Virus record (IMG/VR): IMGVR_UViG_3300010151_000035
Coordinates: 1 to 39,512 of that record
Length of the DNA stretch: 39,512 bases
From: a virus
Reading direction: 5' to 3' (one strand)
Shown here: positions 23,173-32,200 of the stretch, piece after piece
Numbering within the stretch: the first letter of the stretch is position 1
How the letters are laid out: each line of letters begins with the position of its first letter
The notes under the pieces: generated by a model
Seen by the model: the letters and a program-made list of their open reading frames with translations, nothing else
What the model was told of the DNA's origin: nothing
Databases searched by the model: none
Program-made: the position numbers and the translations under genes

Positions 23173-23682
23173 CTACTGGTTATCCATTTTACTTTTCTGT
23201 ATTATCTTAATCTTTCGTCGTATTTTGCGTGCTAATTTCATCACTTTCTGTGCATAGCGCATGCCGACTTTGCGTGGTTTTCCTTCTTGTTTGCAGCGAA
23301 AACCTTTGCTATAACCGCAGAGGGCGTGCTTGAGGTTTCGTCGAGCGTATTTGTGATACCAGAAATTAAGAACACGTGCGCCTCGATGGATACTTACATT
23401 AGGATCTTTGAGGTCGCGACATGTGAGCTTTTTCCCGAAACGATTGTTGCGTCCAGCAGAATAGCGAGGAAGCACTTGGGTTAGTCCGCAAGCGTTCGAT
23501 TTACTTGTGGCGGCCGGAGTCCATCGGCTTTCCACATATATTAGAGAAACTAGAACTGTGGGATCTATATAATTTTGATCGCTAGCCTCAATGACTATTT
23601 CCATATGCTCACAAGCTATATCAGCATTTGGAAGCATTAATGAAACGTAGGCTGCGCAAATAAGGTTCGCCATATTCACCAT
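23173..23682 (-). CDS. Lytic transglycosylase-like murein hydrolase (SLT/GH23 family)
   Basis: 169 aa (166 if the second ATG at 23673 is used). The SLT core is visible: LIYVESRWTPAA with catalytic Glu51, NACGLTQVLP at 63-72, IHRGARVLNFWYHKY and the aromatic motif ALCGYSKGF. The enzyme cleaves the glycan backbone of peptidoglycan. The first 20 residues (MANLICAAYVSLMLPNADIA) are hydrophobic and could be a weak signal or SAR-like anchor. The C-terminus is very basic (KLARKIRRKIKIIQKSK), as in wall- or LPS-binding tails. The promoter at 23689-23717 would give an almost leaderless transcript. It may be the endolysin or a virion-associated muralytic enzyme. Confidence 0.88.
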   Translation of the reverse strand: MVNMANLICAAYVSLMLPNADIACEHMEIVIEASDQNYIDPTVLVSLIYVESRWTPAATSKSNACGLTQVLPRYSAGRNNRFGKKLTCRDLKDPNVSIHRGARVLNFWYHKYARRNLKHALCGYSKGFRCKQEGKPRKVGMRYAQKVMKLARKIRRKIKIIQKSKMDNQ

Positions 23683-23688
23683 AGTTGT

Positions 23689-23717
23689 AGTATATCAGCT
23701 TCTTTTATATTTGTAAA
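23689..23717 (-). promoter_or_regulatory. Sigma70-like promoter for the transglycosylase gene
   Basis: Minus strand: TTTACA (-35, 23717-23712), 17-base spacer, TATACT (-10, 23694-23689). The start would fall at about the A of the ATG at 23682, suggesting a leaderless or very short-leader mRNA. The -35 lies 8 bases beyond the tmRNA 3' CCA. Confidence 0.65.
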
Positions 23718-23724
23718 GTTGTTT

Positions 23725-24071
23725 TGGTGGAGGTGTCGGGAGTCGAACCCGAGTCCTAAATATTTCCAATATAACGTCATTCACAAGGTTAGTCAGTTTG
23801 CGAACTCTGACAAACTCACACCGCGCACTATCAAGTTTGTCCTATGGGTCCTACTTGAAAAAACCACTTGACCGTCTACCCTTCGAAAAGGACCATCAAC
23901 GGAACAGTCTTTGGATAACAAGGCTCTCATTATTCCCCGTGATTATGCCGCTAGGGCGTAATCAAAAGTAACGTTATCGTTAGCAGTTAAAGTTTTGAAT
24001 GTTTTTACTGTGCCACTCACACACCCTTGCACGTTATATTTTTAATACTCAGTCGATACCAGTTCACCCCC
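23725..24071 (-). ncRNA. ssrA: tmRNA (one-piece) encoded by the phage
   Basis: 347 nt. The 5' end GGGGGTGAACTGGTATCGAC and the 3' end form the tRNA-like domain: a 7-bp acceptor stem (GGGGGTG with CACCTCC, one G-U pair), discriminator A and an encoded CCA at 23727-23725. The T arm is TCGGG-TTCGACT-CCCGA. ATATAACGT near the 5' end pairs with ACGTTATAT near the 3' end (helix 2). The tag frame (23984-23943) reads GCT to TAA, encoding ANDNVTFDYALAA, ending in the protease-recognised ALAA. tmRNA with SmpB frees stalled ribosomes and tags the product. The 5' end overlaps the primase stop codon by 8 bases. One-piece form, no permuted break. Confidence 0.95.
23943..23984 (-). other. ssrA tag: tmRNA tag-peptide reading frame
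   Basis: Fourteen codons including TAA, starting with the resume codon GCT. With the tRNA-borne alanine the tag would be A-ANDNVTFDYALAA. It keeps the AND start and YALAA end of the E. coli-type tag (ANDENYALAA) with extra residues between them. Confidence 0.88.
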
Positions 24072-25008
24072 GTAAATTAATTAATTCGTCTATTAAATAG
24101 TCATAAGATTTGATAAAGACAGCCTCTTTCTTCCTCTTTAAAAAGGCTTCCTGGGACATGTCTCCTACGTCCGCGTATGGCGAAATATCAATCTTGTGAA
24201 CTTCTATATCATACTCCAAAAGAGACTTGATTATCTTCAGAGCCTTTGTCTGGGCATCTAAATCCAAAGCAATATAAATTGGCGTATCACTCTTTACAAT
24301 CTCTTGAAATAATCTTGAATTTTCCCTCAAGGTAGATCCTAACAATGGAACTGCGTTTTCTCCTGCTTTGATGGCATCAAATACGCCCTCAACTAAAACC
24401 ATATCCTCATCAAAATCCAGGTATAACTCATTGAAAATAATGTCTTTTGAGACTTGTGGATTTTGATATTTCTTCCAATCTCTCGAATAGCTTCTAGCTA
24501 TGAAGTAATTTGCTTTTCCTGTCATTCCAAACGAGGGAATAATAATGCGCCCCTCATATTCTCCGTCCAAACAATATCCCATCTTCCACCTGATAACATC
24601 TCGTTTTGTGATGCCGCGACTTTCCAAGTAATTCAAAGGATAGAGAGAAGTTTTAGGGAGGCTTCTGTTCGCGAGAGACATGAAATCATCTGGAAGATCA
24701 AGTATCTGTTCTTCTTCGATCTCTTCCTTCTCAAAAAGAACCTCAGATAATGATTTTGTTTCCACTTCTTCTGTGAACGAAGACCACTCTCTGCGTTGAT
24801 CATATGACCCGTAACGTCTGACAAGACGATAAATGGAACGTCCTGAGTATTCACAAACCCAACACTTGAAGACGTCTTTTTCCACATTGATGGAGAGCTT
24901 GTTTTTATGGTGCTGGCACTTCGGACACTCAAATAATATTTCGTCTCCGGAGCGAAAGGAATAGCCCAATATGTTTTTTAAAATACTTAGCTTTTTTCCA
25001 CTTGACAC
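24064..25008 (-). CDS. 61: DnaG-type primase, T4 gp61-like
   Basis: 314 aa, close to T4 gp61 (342). The N-terminal zinc-binding domain shows CPKC (28-31), HH (33-34) and CWVC (49-52). A TOPRIM core follows: DMVLVEGVFDAIKAG with Glu207 and IALDLDAQ with Asp249 and Asp251. Such primases make RNA primers on the lagging strand together with a gp41-type helicase, which is not in this window. The start is GTG with GCGGGG nearby, overlapping the RuvC-like gene by 22 bases. Its stop codon TGA lies inside the 5' end of the tmRNA gene. Confidence 0.88.
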   Translation of the reverse strand: MSSGKKLSILKNILGYSFRSGDEILFECPKCQHHKNKLSINVEKDVFKCWVCEYSGRSIYRLVRRYGSYDQRREWSSFTEEVETKSLSEVLFEKEEIEEEQILDLPDDFMSLANRSLPKTSLYPLNYLESRGITKRDVIRWKMGYCLDGEYEGRIIIPSFGMTGKANYFIARSYSRDWKKYQNPQVSKDIIFNELYLDFDEDMVLVEGVFDAIKAGENAVPLLGSTLRENSRLFQEIVKSDTPIYIALDLDAQTKALKIIKSLLEYDIEVHKIDISPYADVGDMSQEAFLKRKKEAVFIKSYDYLIDELINLRG

Positions 25009-25508
25009 AAATACCCCGCATTGGCAATAACCCAGCTGTCTGCTTTATCAAAGCATTCAGGGCGAGGATTGCCGTGCTTGGTGTACATTATATCAACATC
25101 TGGCACGTTGTCAAGAACAAATTTTATAACTTCTTGTTTAGCCTTAGTACCTTTTGGAATAGTGATTCCGCATTTCTTGCGAGCAGACGTTGCAGCAATA
25201 TATTCAGGCTCAATATTAAAAAAACTATAACACATCCAAGAAACAATGCCATTAAACCTAGAGAGTGTTGAAAGAGTCTTGGCAGAGGAAAAACCGGAGC
25301 GAAATGATTGGAGTGATTGTTCGATATAGATATGCGTTAACTTGTATTTATATACCATATCCTCAAGCTTTCCATGTATGACGCAGGCTTTTTTGAAAAA
25401 GTTCTTATATTTTCTAGTATCCCAAGCCTCATTATAGACTATTCTGCCGGCATCATCAATGATGGTTGCGCCTGTAATACTAGTACTTATATCTAAACCC
25501 AAGATCAT
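24987..25508 (-). CDS. RuvC-like Holliday junction resolvase
   Basis: 173 aa. RNase H-fold acidic residues are in place: Asp6 (LGLDIST), Glu63 (IYIEQSL), and Asp154/Asp157 (CFDKADSWVIA), the last pair in the family's C-terminal helix motif. It would resolve branched DNA before packaging, the job done in T4 by the unrelated endonuclease VII (gp49). It overlaps the primase gene by 22 bases. The leader has no Shine-Dalgarno sequence but contains a 14-base palindrome at 25513-25526. Family call is firm; substrate is inferred. Confidence 0.83.
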   Translation of the reverse strand: MILGLDISTSITGATIIDDAGRIVYNEAWDTRKYKNFFKKACVIHGKLEDMVYKYKLTHIYIEQSLQSFRSGFSSAKTLSTLSRFNGIVSWMCYSFFNIEPEYIAATSARKKCGITIPKGTKAKQEVIKFVLDNVPDVDIMYTKHGNPRPECFDKADSWVIANAGYLCQVEKS

Positions 25509-25512
25509 TTTA

Positions 25513-25526
25513 ATATGATATCATAT
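25513..25526. promoter_or_regulatory. 14-base palindrome in the resolvase leader
   Basis: ATATGATATCATAT is perfectly self-complementary and spans the stop codon of the 507-aa virion gene (25521-25523), 5 bases before the resolvase ATG. It could be an operator or simply an AT-rich coincidence at a gene junction. It takes the place where a ribosome binding site would be. Confidence 0.3.
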
Positions 25527-27044
25527 ATCGAGCTTGAGTTTAAACGTTAAATCTCGTGCCACTGTTTTCTTTACGGGACGAGCCAAATTGGCAATTGCAA
25601 TCAAGTTATTGTTGGCATCATATATACCAATTTTAGTCAGAAAGGTCTGACTTTCAAAACCTTCATTATAACATTCATAAGACGAAGAAACAGTATTCTT
25701 GATTTTCCTCTCTGTTGTTTCATAAAATTGTGTAGAAGACGTTACAAACAGGGAATGCGGGTTTTCTGTATTGGCCACTGTATTATAATCCACATATGTG
25801 GGATTTTTACTAAAATTTAGTTCGCCGCCTGGTGCATGACACATCATGGTCAAAACAGAAGTGGTTTGTGATCCACTAAAATTAACTGAATAAGAAGATG
25901 AGGGAGTCGATTCAGTCAGCCGACCGTATGCATTCCAAGACGGGTTAGTGTCTGTAGAATCATCAATATATTTAGCGGTGTGCTGGTCGTTAAGAGCCCA
26001 CGATCCCGTCAAAAGGAATATTCCCTCCTCGTATAATACAACACCAGCTACTTTCCCATCATTATCAGAAATAGTGCCAGATACCTGATACAAAGCACCG
26101 TCTCTATCTTTATCAACCAATTGACCCAGAGATGATCCTGATAAAAAGAATCCTAAATTAACAGTACCTTTTTTGATTTTAGAACCATAGAAAATTGAAG
26201 GTATATCGATCAGTGTCACCTGTTGAGTAGCCTTGTTCCAACTAAAATCAGCGTAAGAAGCACTATAAGCATAGTGGGGAGATAAAATAGTCTTGTTATT
26301 GAGCACATTTTTCAATGCTTCAACATATTTTCTATCAACATCGGCACTAGCTGTATAAATATAGGTATTCATATTAGCTGTCATGGGATAAGAGCCAGTC
26401 ATCTTGGTGCCATAATCCAAGGATGCGAAACTGGAAGTTGTTATCAAGTTTTTGAATGCTGTAAGTGAAGCATCTTTGGGCATAAAAGGATATATTAATC
26501 CAGAGTTAGGTCCTCCTCCTCCAGCGAAACCAGAGGCTACAGCGGCGTTTATGGTCGTCGACAGTGTGGTATTACCACCTGAGCCACCGATAAGCTGGGT
26601 AAAATACATAGTGGTGGGGACAGGATTAAAGGGATCATAAGAAACAGCAATTTTATCTTTGTGCCAAGGTCCCTTTGTGATGCATCTCTTTAAAGAAGGC
26701 ATCATGTTTGATAGACCAGATCTCTCGAATATTCCCGCACTTATCTCTTCTTGATTCCCAGCGTAATATGTCATGGTGGTTCCGTCAGTAGATGTTAGCG
26801 TAACGTTTTGCCAGAAGGCGGCATCAGGGAGCGTCAGTTTTAACGTTGCCGTAGCAGCTGATACAGCCCTGTTGACGTTTAATTCGTACAGATTGAGATA
26901 CCCGGTAGGATTATTGGGATTAACCATGGTCCTATCTTGATTCTGGTAATAAACTTTCTCGCCATATATGTCGAAACTTACTTCCGGAAAAGTTGTTATG
27001 ACATTTCTGAATAAATCGTTTTTACCAAATTTGTAATAGGGCAT
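25521..27044 (-). CDS. Virion protein candidate, paralogue of the upstream gene
   Basis: 507 aa. The C-terminal region shares a module with the adjacent 354-aa protein: KKGTVNLGFFLSG, VVLYEEGIFLLTG, GELNFSKNPTY and the end IGIYDANNNLIAIANLARPVKK...LKLDI. The N-terminus (MPYYKFGKNDLFRNVITTFP, then DIYGEKVYYQNQ) is different and probably an attachment domain; the centre is Ser/Thr/Gly-rich. The end motif, with a statement-like IYDANN and a final beta strand, looks like a conserved structural domain of tail or neck proteins in large phages. No catalytic residues seen. Sits last in the block of large virion genes. Confidence 0.75.
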   Translation of the reverse strand: MPYYKFGKNDLFRNVITTFPEVSFDIYGEKVYYQNQDRTMVNPNNPTGYLNLYELNVNRAVSAATATLKLTLPDAAFWQNVTLTSTDGTTMTYYAGNQEEISAGIFERSGLSNMMPSLKRCITKGPWHKDKIAVSYDPFNPVPTTMYFTQLIGGSGGNTTLSTTINAAVASGFAGGGGPNSGLIYPFMPKDASLTAFKNLITTSSFASLDYGTKMTGSYPMTANMNTYIYTASADVDRKYVEALKNVLNNKTILSPHYAYSASYADFSWNKATQQVTLIDIPSIFYGSKIKKGTVNLGFFLSGSSLGQLVDKDRDGALYQVSGTISDNDGKVAGVVLYEEGIFLLTGSWALNDQHTAKYIDDSTDTNPSWNAYGRLTESTPSSSYSVNFSGSQTTSVLTMMCHAPGGELNFSKNPTYVDYNTVANTENPHSLFVTSSTQFYETTERKIKNTVSSSYECYNEGFESQTFLTKIGIYDANNNLIAIANLARPVKKTVARDLTFKLKLDI

Positions 27045-27054
27045 TTCATGAAAC

Positions 27055-28119
27055 CTAATAATCCAAGCGAACGCGTAATGTCAATTCTGTTGCGGGATCT
27101 TTTCTTAATGGTTCCGATAATTTAGCAACCGCCAACAATTCATTATCTGCAGAATATAAGCCAACTGTAGTCAAGTAACTAACAGGCATATCTATTGCGT
27201 CATTCTTAACCACCATTCTGCTAGCAGAGGTATAGGTGGGATTAGAACTGTAATTGAATTCGTTGTTATTGAAGCGACAAAAATAAATGGTCGAGTTCAA
27301 CTCGGTTGTGTTGTTGTATTGAACATTGTAAATCCTGTGGCGAAACTCATCACATATAGAAGTGACGGTCGAACCAGTAAGAATAGCATCAATTGTTTCC
27401 CCGGCGCTGTTCATCTCACAGCTGGAGGATAAGAGAGAGCCAAATACTGATGCCGTTATCGCTGCAATGCCTGCTTGATAAAAGATCAAGCCTCCCATCG
27501 CATCGGTATCGGATCCGTTCAGGGGTGAGCCGGCTGTATTTGTACAGAATAGTGTACCATATTGCCCAATGGCACCATTAACAAAATAACCATTAGAACC
27601 AGATGTATCTGTCAGTTTGATTCTCTTCAGGCAGGGGGAAGCATAAGTTCCACTAACGCCTAGCTCAAGTGTAACAGACCCCTTTTTAACCTCATCTTTA
27701 GTTAATAATCTAGCAAAATTAACAAATATAACCTCATTCATTTTGCCTACGGCATCAACTAAATTTCCATCAATATCGAACCTTTCTATACTTCCGTTTC
27801 TGTCATGACCCATTAAAATCTGTGCCAGCTGGTTATACATATTAATCTTGTTCTTACGCTGTGTTGCATTTTGAGTAGAAGAAGAAAGACTAGATGATGA
27901 GTGATATCCGACAGTTAAATCAAAGATATGATTTGCCGAAGAACTCAAATAAGGATAATCGTAAACCGATTGGAACATGCCATGAGCATAATTTTTAATG
28001 TTTGCAGATGATGCATATGTTCCCGAAGCTATTGAGCCAGTGACCGGTATCGATTCGTGCAATAAAGATCGAGTGGTTGTTTTATCACTATTTAAAAACG
28101 TTTTAAAGAAGCTTGCCAT
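27055..28119 (-). CDS. Virion protein candidate with shared C-terminal domain
   Basis: 354 aa with AGGAA before the ATG. N-terminus: MASFFKTFLNSDKTTTRSLL, then a Ser/Tyr-rich segment (SVYDYPYLSSSANHIFDLTVG) and KINMYNQLAQILMG. From about residue 145 it aligns with the downstream 507-aa protein: KKGSVTLELGVSG, LIFYQAGIAAITA, EFNYSSNPTY and VGLYSADNELLAVAKLSEPLRK with a final LRVRLDY. The two genes are a tandem duplication with swapped N-termini. Probably structural, in tail or baseplate. Confidence 0.75.
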   Translation of the reverse strand: MASFFKTFLNSDKTTTRSLLHESIPVTGSIASGTYASSANIKNYAHGMFQSVYDYPYLSSSANHIFDLTVGYHSSSSLSSSTQNATQRKNKINMYNQLAQILMGHDRNGSIERFDIDGNLVDAVGKMNEVIFVNFARLLTKDEVKKGSVTLELGVSGTYASPCLKRIKLTDTSGSNGYFVNGAIGQYGTLFCTNTAGSPLNGSDTDAMGGLIFYQAGIAAITASVFGSLLSSSCEMNSAGETIDAILTGSTVTSICDEFRHRIYNVQYNNTTELNSTIYFCRFNNNEFNYSSNPTYTSASRMVVKNDAIDMPVSYLTTVGLYSADNELLAVAKLSEPLRKDPATELTLRVRLDY

Positions 28120-28133
28120 TTTTCATTCCTATT

Positions 28134-29138
28134 TTAAGACTTTTTAATAAATCTGATCGGTATATCCAAACGATATCCAGTAGTTACGCCAGTTACTCTA
28201 ACTGTTGTGTCAATGTACCTGAAAGTATCACTATAAGTAATACCGTCTAAGGTCAAGCCAGATTTCGAAGAACCTAGCTTATCAAAAAGCGAATTAGACG
28301 ACCTCAATTCGGTCGAAGCACGTAGTGCATATAGTAGACGCGTCCCAACCGGCCCAGCAATCACGGAAGTTTTCGCAGTAGCGTCGACTGCGGCGTTTGG
28401 TTTCTTGATATTCTTCACAAAATTAGCATTTGTGGTCAAAGAAACATAATAGCTAGCAATCCTGTCATCATCAACGAAATTGATATCTAACAATTGATTG
28501 CTATTACTGGTGGGAGGACTCTGAATTTTTCCTAATCTATCATCCACTTCTAGGATATATTGTGTCTCTTTTAAATCTAAATCTAGATCGGAACTCTGCG
28601 GGAGGTCAACAGTATTCAAGCCCTGATCGATAACGATCATTGAGGTGTTTTTGTTTGTACTTATAATCCCATCACCGCGAATGACGCCCTTTCTAGTATA
28701 TAAATCCTTTGTAGCAGAAGCTGCGCCTCCAGTACCCTTTACAGTCGATGTATCCAAATCAACAGTAACGTACATAATGTTGTCATCACTTAGCGTGGCG
28801 TTCTCGCTAGTAATCTCCCCGTCGTTTAACTCTCCGTTAACAAGCTTCAAAATCGGCAAATATAGGAGATTATTCCTAGGAATTGTTATCAACTTCGATT
28901 TCAATTGTCCGGCATTATCAGTAAACGCTTCAAGAATTGGTGTCTTGAGAATCTCTAAATCGTAGTAAGGCGAACCGTTGAGATTGTTCCTTTCGTATTT
29001 CCCGTAATCAATCTCGTCGTCGCCTGCGGCATACTTGGCAATCTTAAAAGATCCGTCGCCACGTGCCATTCGTTCGCGACCTAAATCGGTCAATACAGCG
29101 TCTAAAATTATATCGCCAGAATTATCTAAAAAACCCAT
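28134..29138 (-). CDS. Virion protein candidate with LTxxGRxxM N-terminal module
   Basis: 334 aa, TGGAG before the ATG. N-terminus: MGFLDNSGDIILDAVLTDLG, then RERMARGDGSFKIAKYAAGDDEIDYG. The same pattern (a D-x-x-LT-x-x-G, a G-x-F-K turn, then DD-x-I-x-Y) opens the 388-aa protein at 36926-38092, so the two share a domain. The rest is beta-rich with several DDR/DDN patches and ends TGYRLDIPIRFIKKS. Its leader carries two ATAAATAG elements. Possibly a neck or tail tube-associated subunit; no T4 protein is recognised. Confidence 0.75.
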   Translation of the reverse strand: MGFLDNSGDIILDAVLTDLGRERMARGDGSFKIAKYAAGDDEIDYGKYERNNLNGSPYYDLEILKTPILEAFTDNAGQLKSKLITIPRNNLLYLPILKLVNGELNDGEITSENATLSDDNIMYVTVDLDTSTVKGTGGAASATKDLYTRKGVIRGDGIISTNKNTSMIVIDQGLNTVDLPQSSDLDLDLKETQYILEVDDRLGKIQSPPTSNSNQLLDINFVDDDRIASYYVSLTTNANFVKNIKKPNAAVDATAKTSVIAGPVGTRLLYALRASTELRSSNSLFDKLGSSKSGLTLDGITYSDTFRYIDTTVRVTGVTTGYRLDIPIRFIKKS

Positions 29139-29168
29139 TTGAGTACTCCATTATGTATAGATTTTAAT

Positions 29169-29194
29169 ATAAATAGTGCATACTATCTAAATAG
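29169..29194. promoter_or_regulatory. Two ATAAATAG-type elements before the 334-aa virion gene
   Basis: ATAAATAG at 29169-29176 and CTAAATAG at 29187-29194, both in the 102-base gap between the 1403-aa and 334-aa genes. On the minus strand they read CTATTTAT and CTATTTAG, 31 and 49 bases from the ATG at 29138. Confidence 0.4.
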
Positions 29195-29240
29195 TTAGTT
29201 ACATTTGTTTTGTTCAGCATCTTTGTGTGTTCATCGTGTA

Positions 29241-32200
29241 TTAATCATCATCATCGGCGGGTCCCCAGTCGGTAGTAGCTTGCAAGCATGCGGGTCCATT
29301 GCAAGTTTCTACGATAAAAACCTCATCGGAATCAGCAGTGAAGCCTTGGGCGAATGCTTCCTCCGTGATACCCTCCCAAACATCTCCCGCCTGTGCGGCT
29401 GCGGCTTCCTTGAATGTTAAGTTCGAACCCTGCATGGTGGCAGTATTGTCTTTCACCATTGGATTTTTTATTCCCATCAGAATATCCACTTTTTTGCCGG
29501 TACTCTTGGATTTGATTCGAATCCTGAACTTCCCTGCGTTCTGTGTACCAGTCGATTGATATCCGGAGCCCCAAATACTCTTCTTCTTTATACCCAAGGG
29601 GACAGCTGTTGGGTTTCCCTCATTTTCAATGAGAAAATAGTTCTTAATCGAGGCATAAATTTCATCACTCCAGTAATCAACGCCGCCCTTAGCTGTATCT
29701 GTGTTAAAAACCGTCTGCTCCAGCGTCGGCTTTATAAGCAAGAATTTCTTAAACGGCTTCGAAGGAATATGGTCTTTTATTTTTGCCTGTATGTTAAAAT
29801 ATTCTTTTGATCTAACTTCCATATCCATAAAAACATTATCTCTATTTTTAACCAATTTTATACGATAAACATCTGTAGGATTAGACCAGCCGGTGCCCTC
29901 GTCGGAGCCTGGTGCCGTCACTTTAGATCTAAAAATATAATAATAATTAATATTTGGCTTTATGGTGTCAATAAAGGTAGTTTGTATTTCTTTGACCAAA
30001 GTAGTACGCTTAGAAATATCAGAGTTCCCGAAATCTAGATAATTTCTCGGACCATATGGCATATCTTCTTCAGAAATTCTGTAAATCTCAAAAGCATATA
30101 CATCGCTAGTATTACTATTAAAATTAACTTTTGCCGGTAAATAGTTAGGCACATCTATTTGACTAAACCATCCCCATAATCCTGATTTATAGACGTTTTC
30201 TTGGATACTCGATACGTCACTCCATTGGGCATGGGAAGCCATTTTTTGAATCTCGTCCAGATTAAGTCCGTATGCCCAATCATGATAATTATCAGACCCT
30301 GGATTCAAAGATATATATATCTTATTGGGATTTGCTCGATAAGGAACTATGTTAACATCCGGTGTGACTGGGGGAGTCTGCTGTATCATTAGGGGCTTCT
30401 CTACTGTTGGAGGAAGAATCGGTATTTTAAATAATTTATGAGAAGGAAGATTTAAAATTCGAAGATTCACAAACGCCTCGTCTTTCATCGTGGGCACTGT
30501 TGCATCTAGGTCATGACCTCCAGCATTCTTTGGATCGCTCTTTTTTATCAGCTTGTTTTCACTAACATCTCCGAAAATAATATCGGTCTTGTATGGGCTA
30601 TAAGCAGATTCATAAAGATACTGCTCTATATCTCCATAATCGTTTGAAGTGGTCCATTCGGAGAAACCTTTGGTGCTAGAACCGAATAGTGCGAAGAGAT
30701 CACCTACCTGATCAGGGGCTATTCCTGCCGACGCTCCAGTACCTTTTATCTCATTCATGAAGGATGATGCCGACTTCGATGGCGCGTCTTTGGTCGTCGG
30801 CGCGTCTTTGGTCGTCGGCGCGCCATCGTTGTGTTGTGATCTCAGCTCATAAGCATATTGATTCCCCATAACATATGTATAAGCATTGATCTCATAGGTA
30901 TAATTTACATATGGCATTACCTGAGTATCAATAAATTTTAAATTAGTTGATGGCGAGGTTACATCACCCGTATAACTGTTGGGGAGAATGAATGTCTGAA
31001 CAAGGACTTTATCGGCTTTCGAAATAAAATCTAAGGGTGCACCAAGGGGAGCGTTAAATTTATACTTCTTAATTTCATAAAAAAGAATCTCGCTATACGC
31101 GGGGCGTCCGTTGTAAATTTGTCTATAATCACGCATATGTTCATCCACTAGAGAATAGACCGATGCCCTAAAATCAATTACGGAGTAATCATAGGTAGCA
31201 TTAGTGGATATGCCTCCTGTAAATATGGACGTTTTGTTATAGGTGGATAATCCCTTATCAGTTTTCTGTGAGCTGTCGGTCATATGGTCATCTGCATCTT
31301 CTGCAATAGTAGATAAGTAAATCCACTCATCGTCGAATGACCCAATAAAATCGATTAATTGCGCGGTGGAGGCTGCACCAGTGCCGGAATCCAGATGGTT
31401 CAGAAACTCATTCACATTCAATGCTGGGATCCAGAAATCATCTTCTGAACTAGGGGTAATAATAGCACCGTTGGTATATCTCTGGAATGGTAGTGATAAA
31501 GAGGCGTCATCATCAGTAAAATCATTTGGCGTAGGTACTGATTCTTTGTTATCAAAGTTCTCTTTGTTGATCGGTGTTTTGCCGGCTGCAGCAGCATCAT
31601 AGTCGATATTGTGGACGGCATTCACAATAAATGCAGGCATAAGCCCAGCGGTATCTAACATATCCCCAAACTCAGAAGAAGGTAGTGGTGTGTTAATTTC
31701 GATCTCAACATAGAAAGGAAAAGCCTGCTTATGTTCTTCAATTTCAACAGAATTCCTTAAAATTTCTGGTGATAAGATAACTCTTTTGTATTTCTTAGAT
31801 GCTAAAGCCATGGATTCATTAAGAAACGTACTGGTAGTATCCTCTTTGAATTTCTCAATCCAAGCTCGAAAATAATCGTTTCCTTGCGGCTCTTTGCCGT
31901 CCCAAACACCGTTATTTGACGTATCAAGCTTTCTCAGGAAGGGGTCTCCATCAGAATCGAGCAGTTTACCACCTAATGTAGTGTGATTATATTGTATGCC
32001 CGCGCCGCCCTCTTGCGTGGTCCCGGTGGCTGAAGAGTAAGTGAGGATACTAGATTTTCTCTCTTCCAAGAGGGCATGAAAATTTGGCAAGAATAACTCA
32101 AACTGCATGTCGGAAGGATAAACTTCTGATGTCCCCTCATTTGCTTTAAACTTGTTAAAAGCTGTGTTTAAATCCGGTAGGCCAGTTTCCCAGTAATTCA

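Noticed and set aside
23683-24063. A CRISPR-like or tRNA cluster explanation for the gene-free stretch
   Set aside because: No repeats with regular spacing and no separate tRNA; the whole stretch is accounted for by a single tmRNA.
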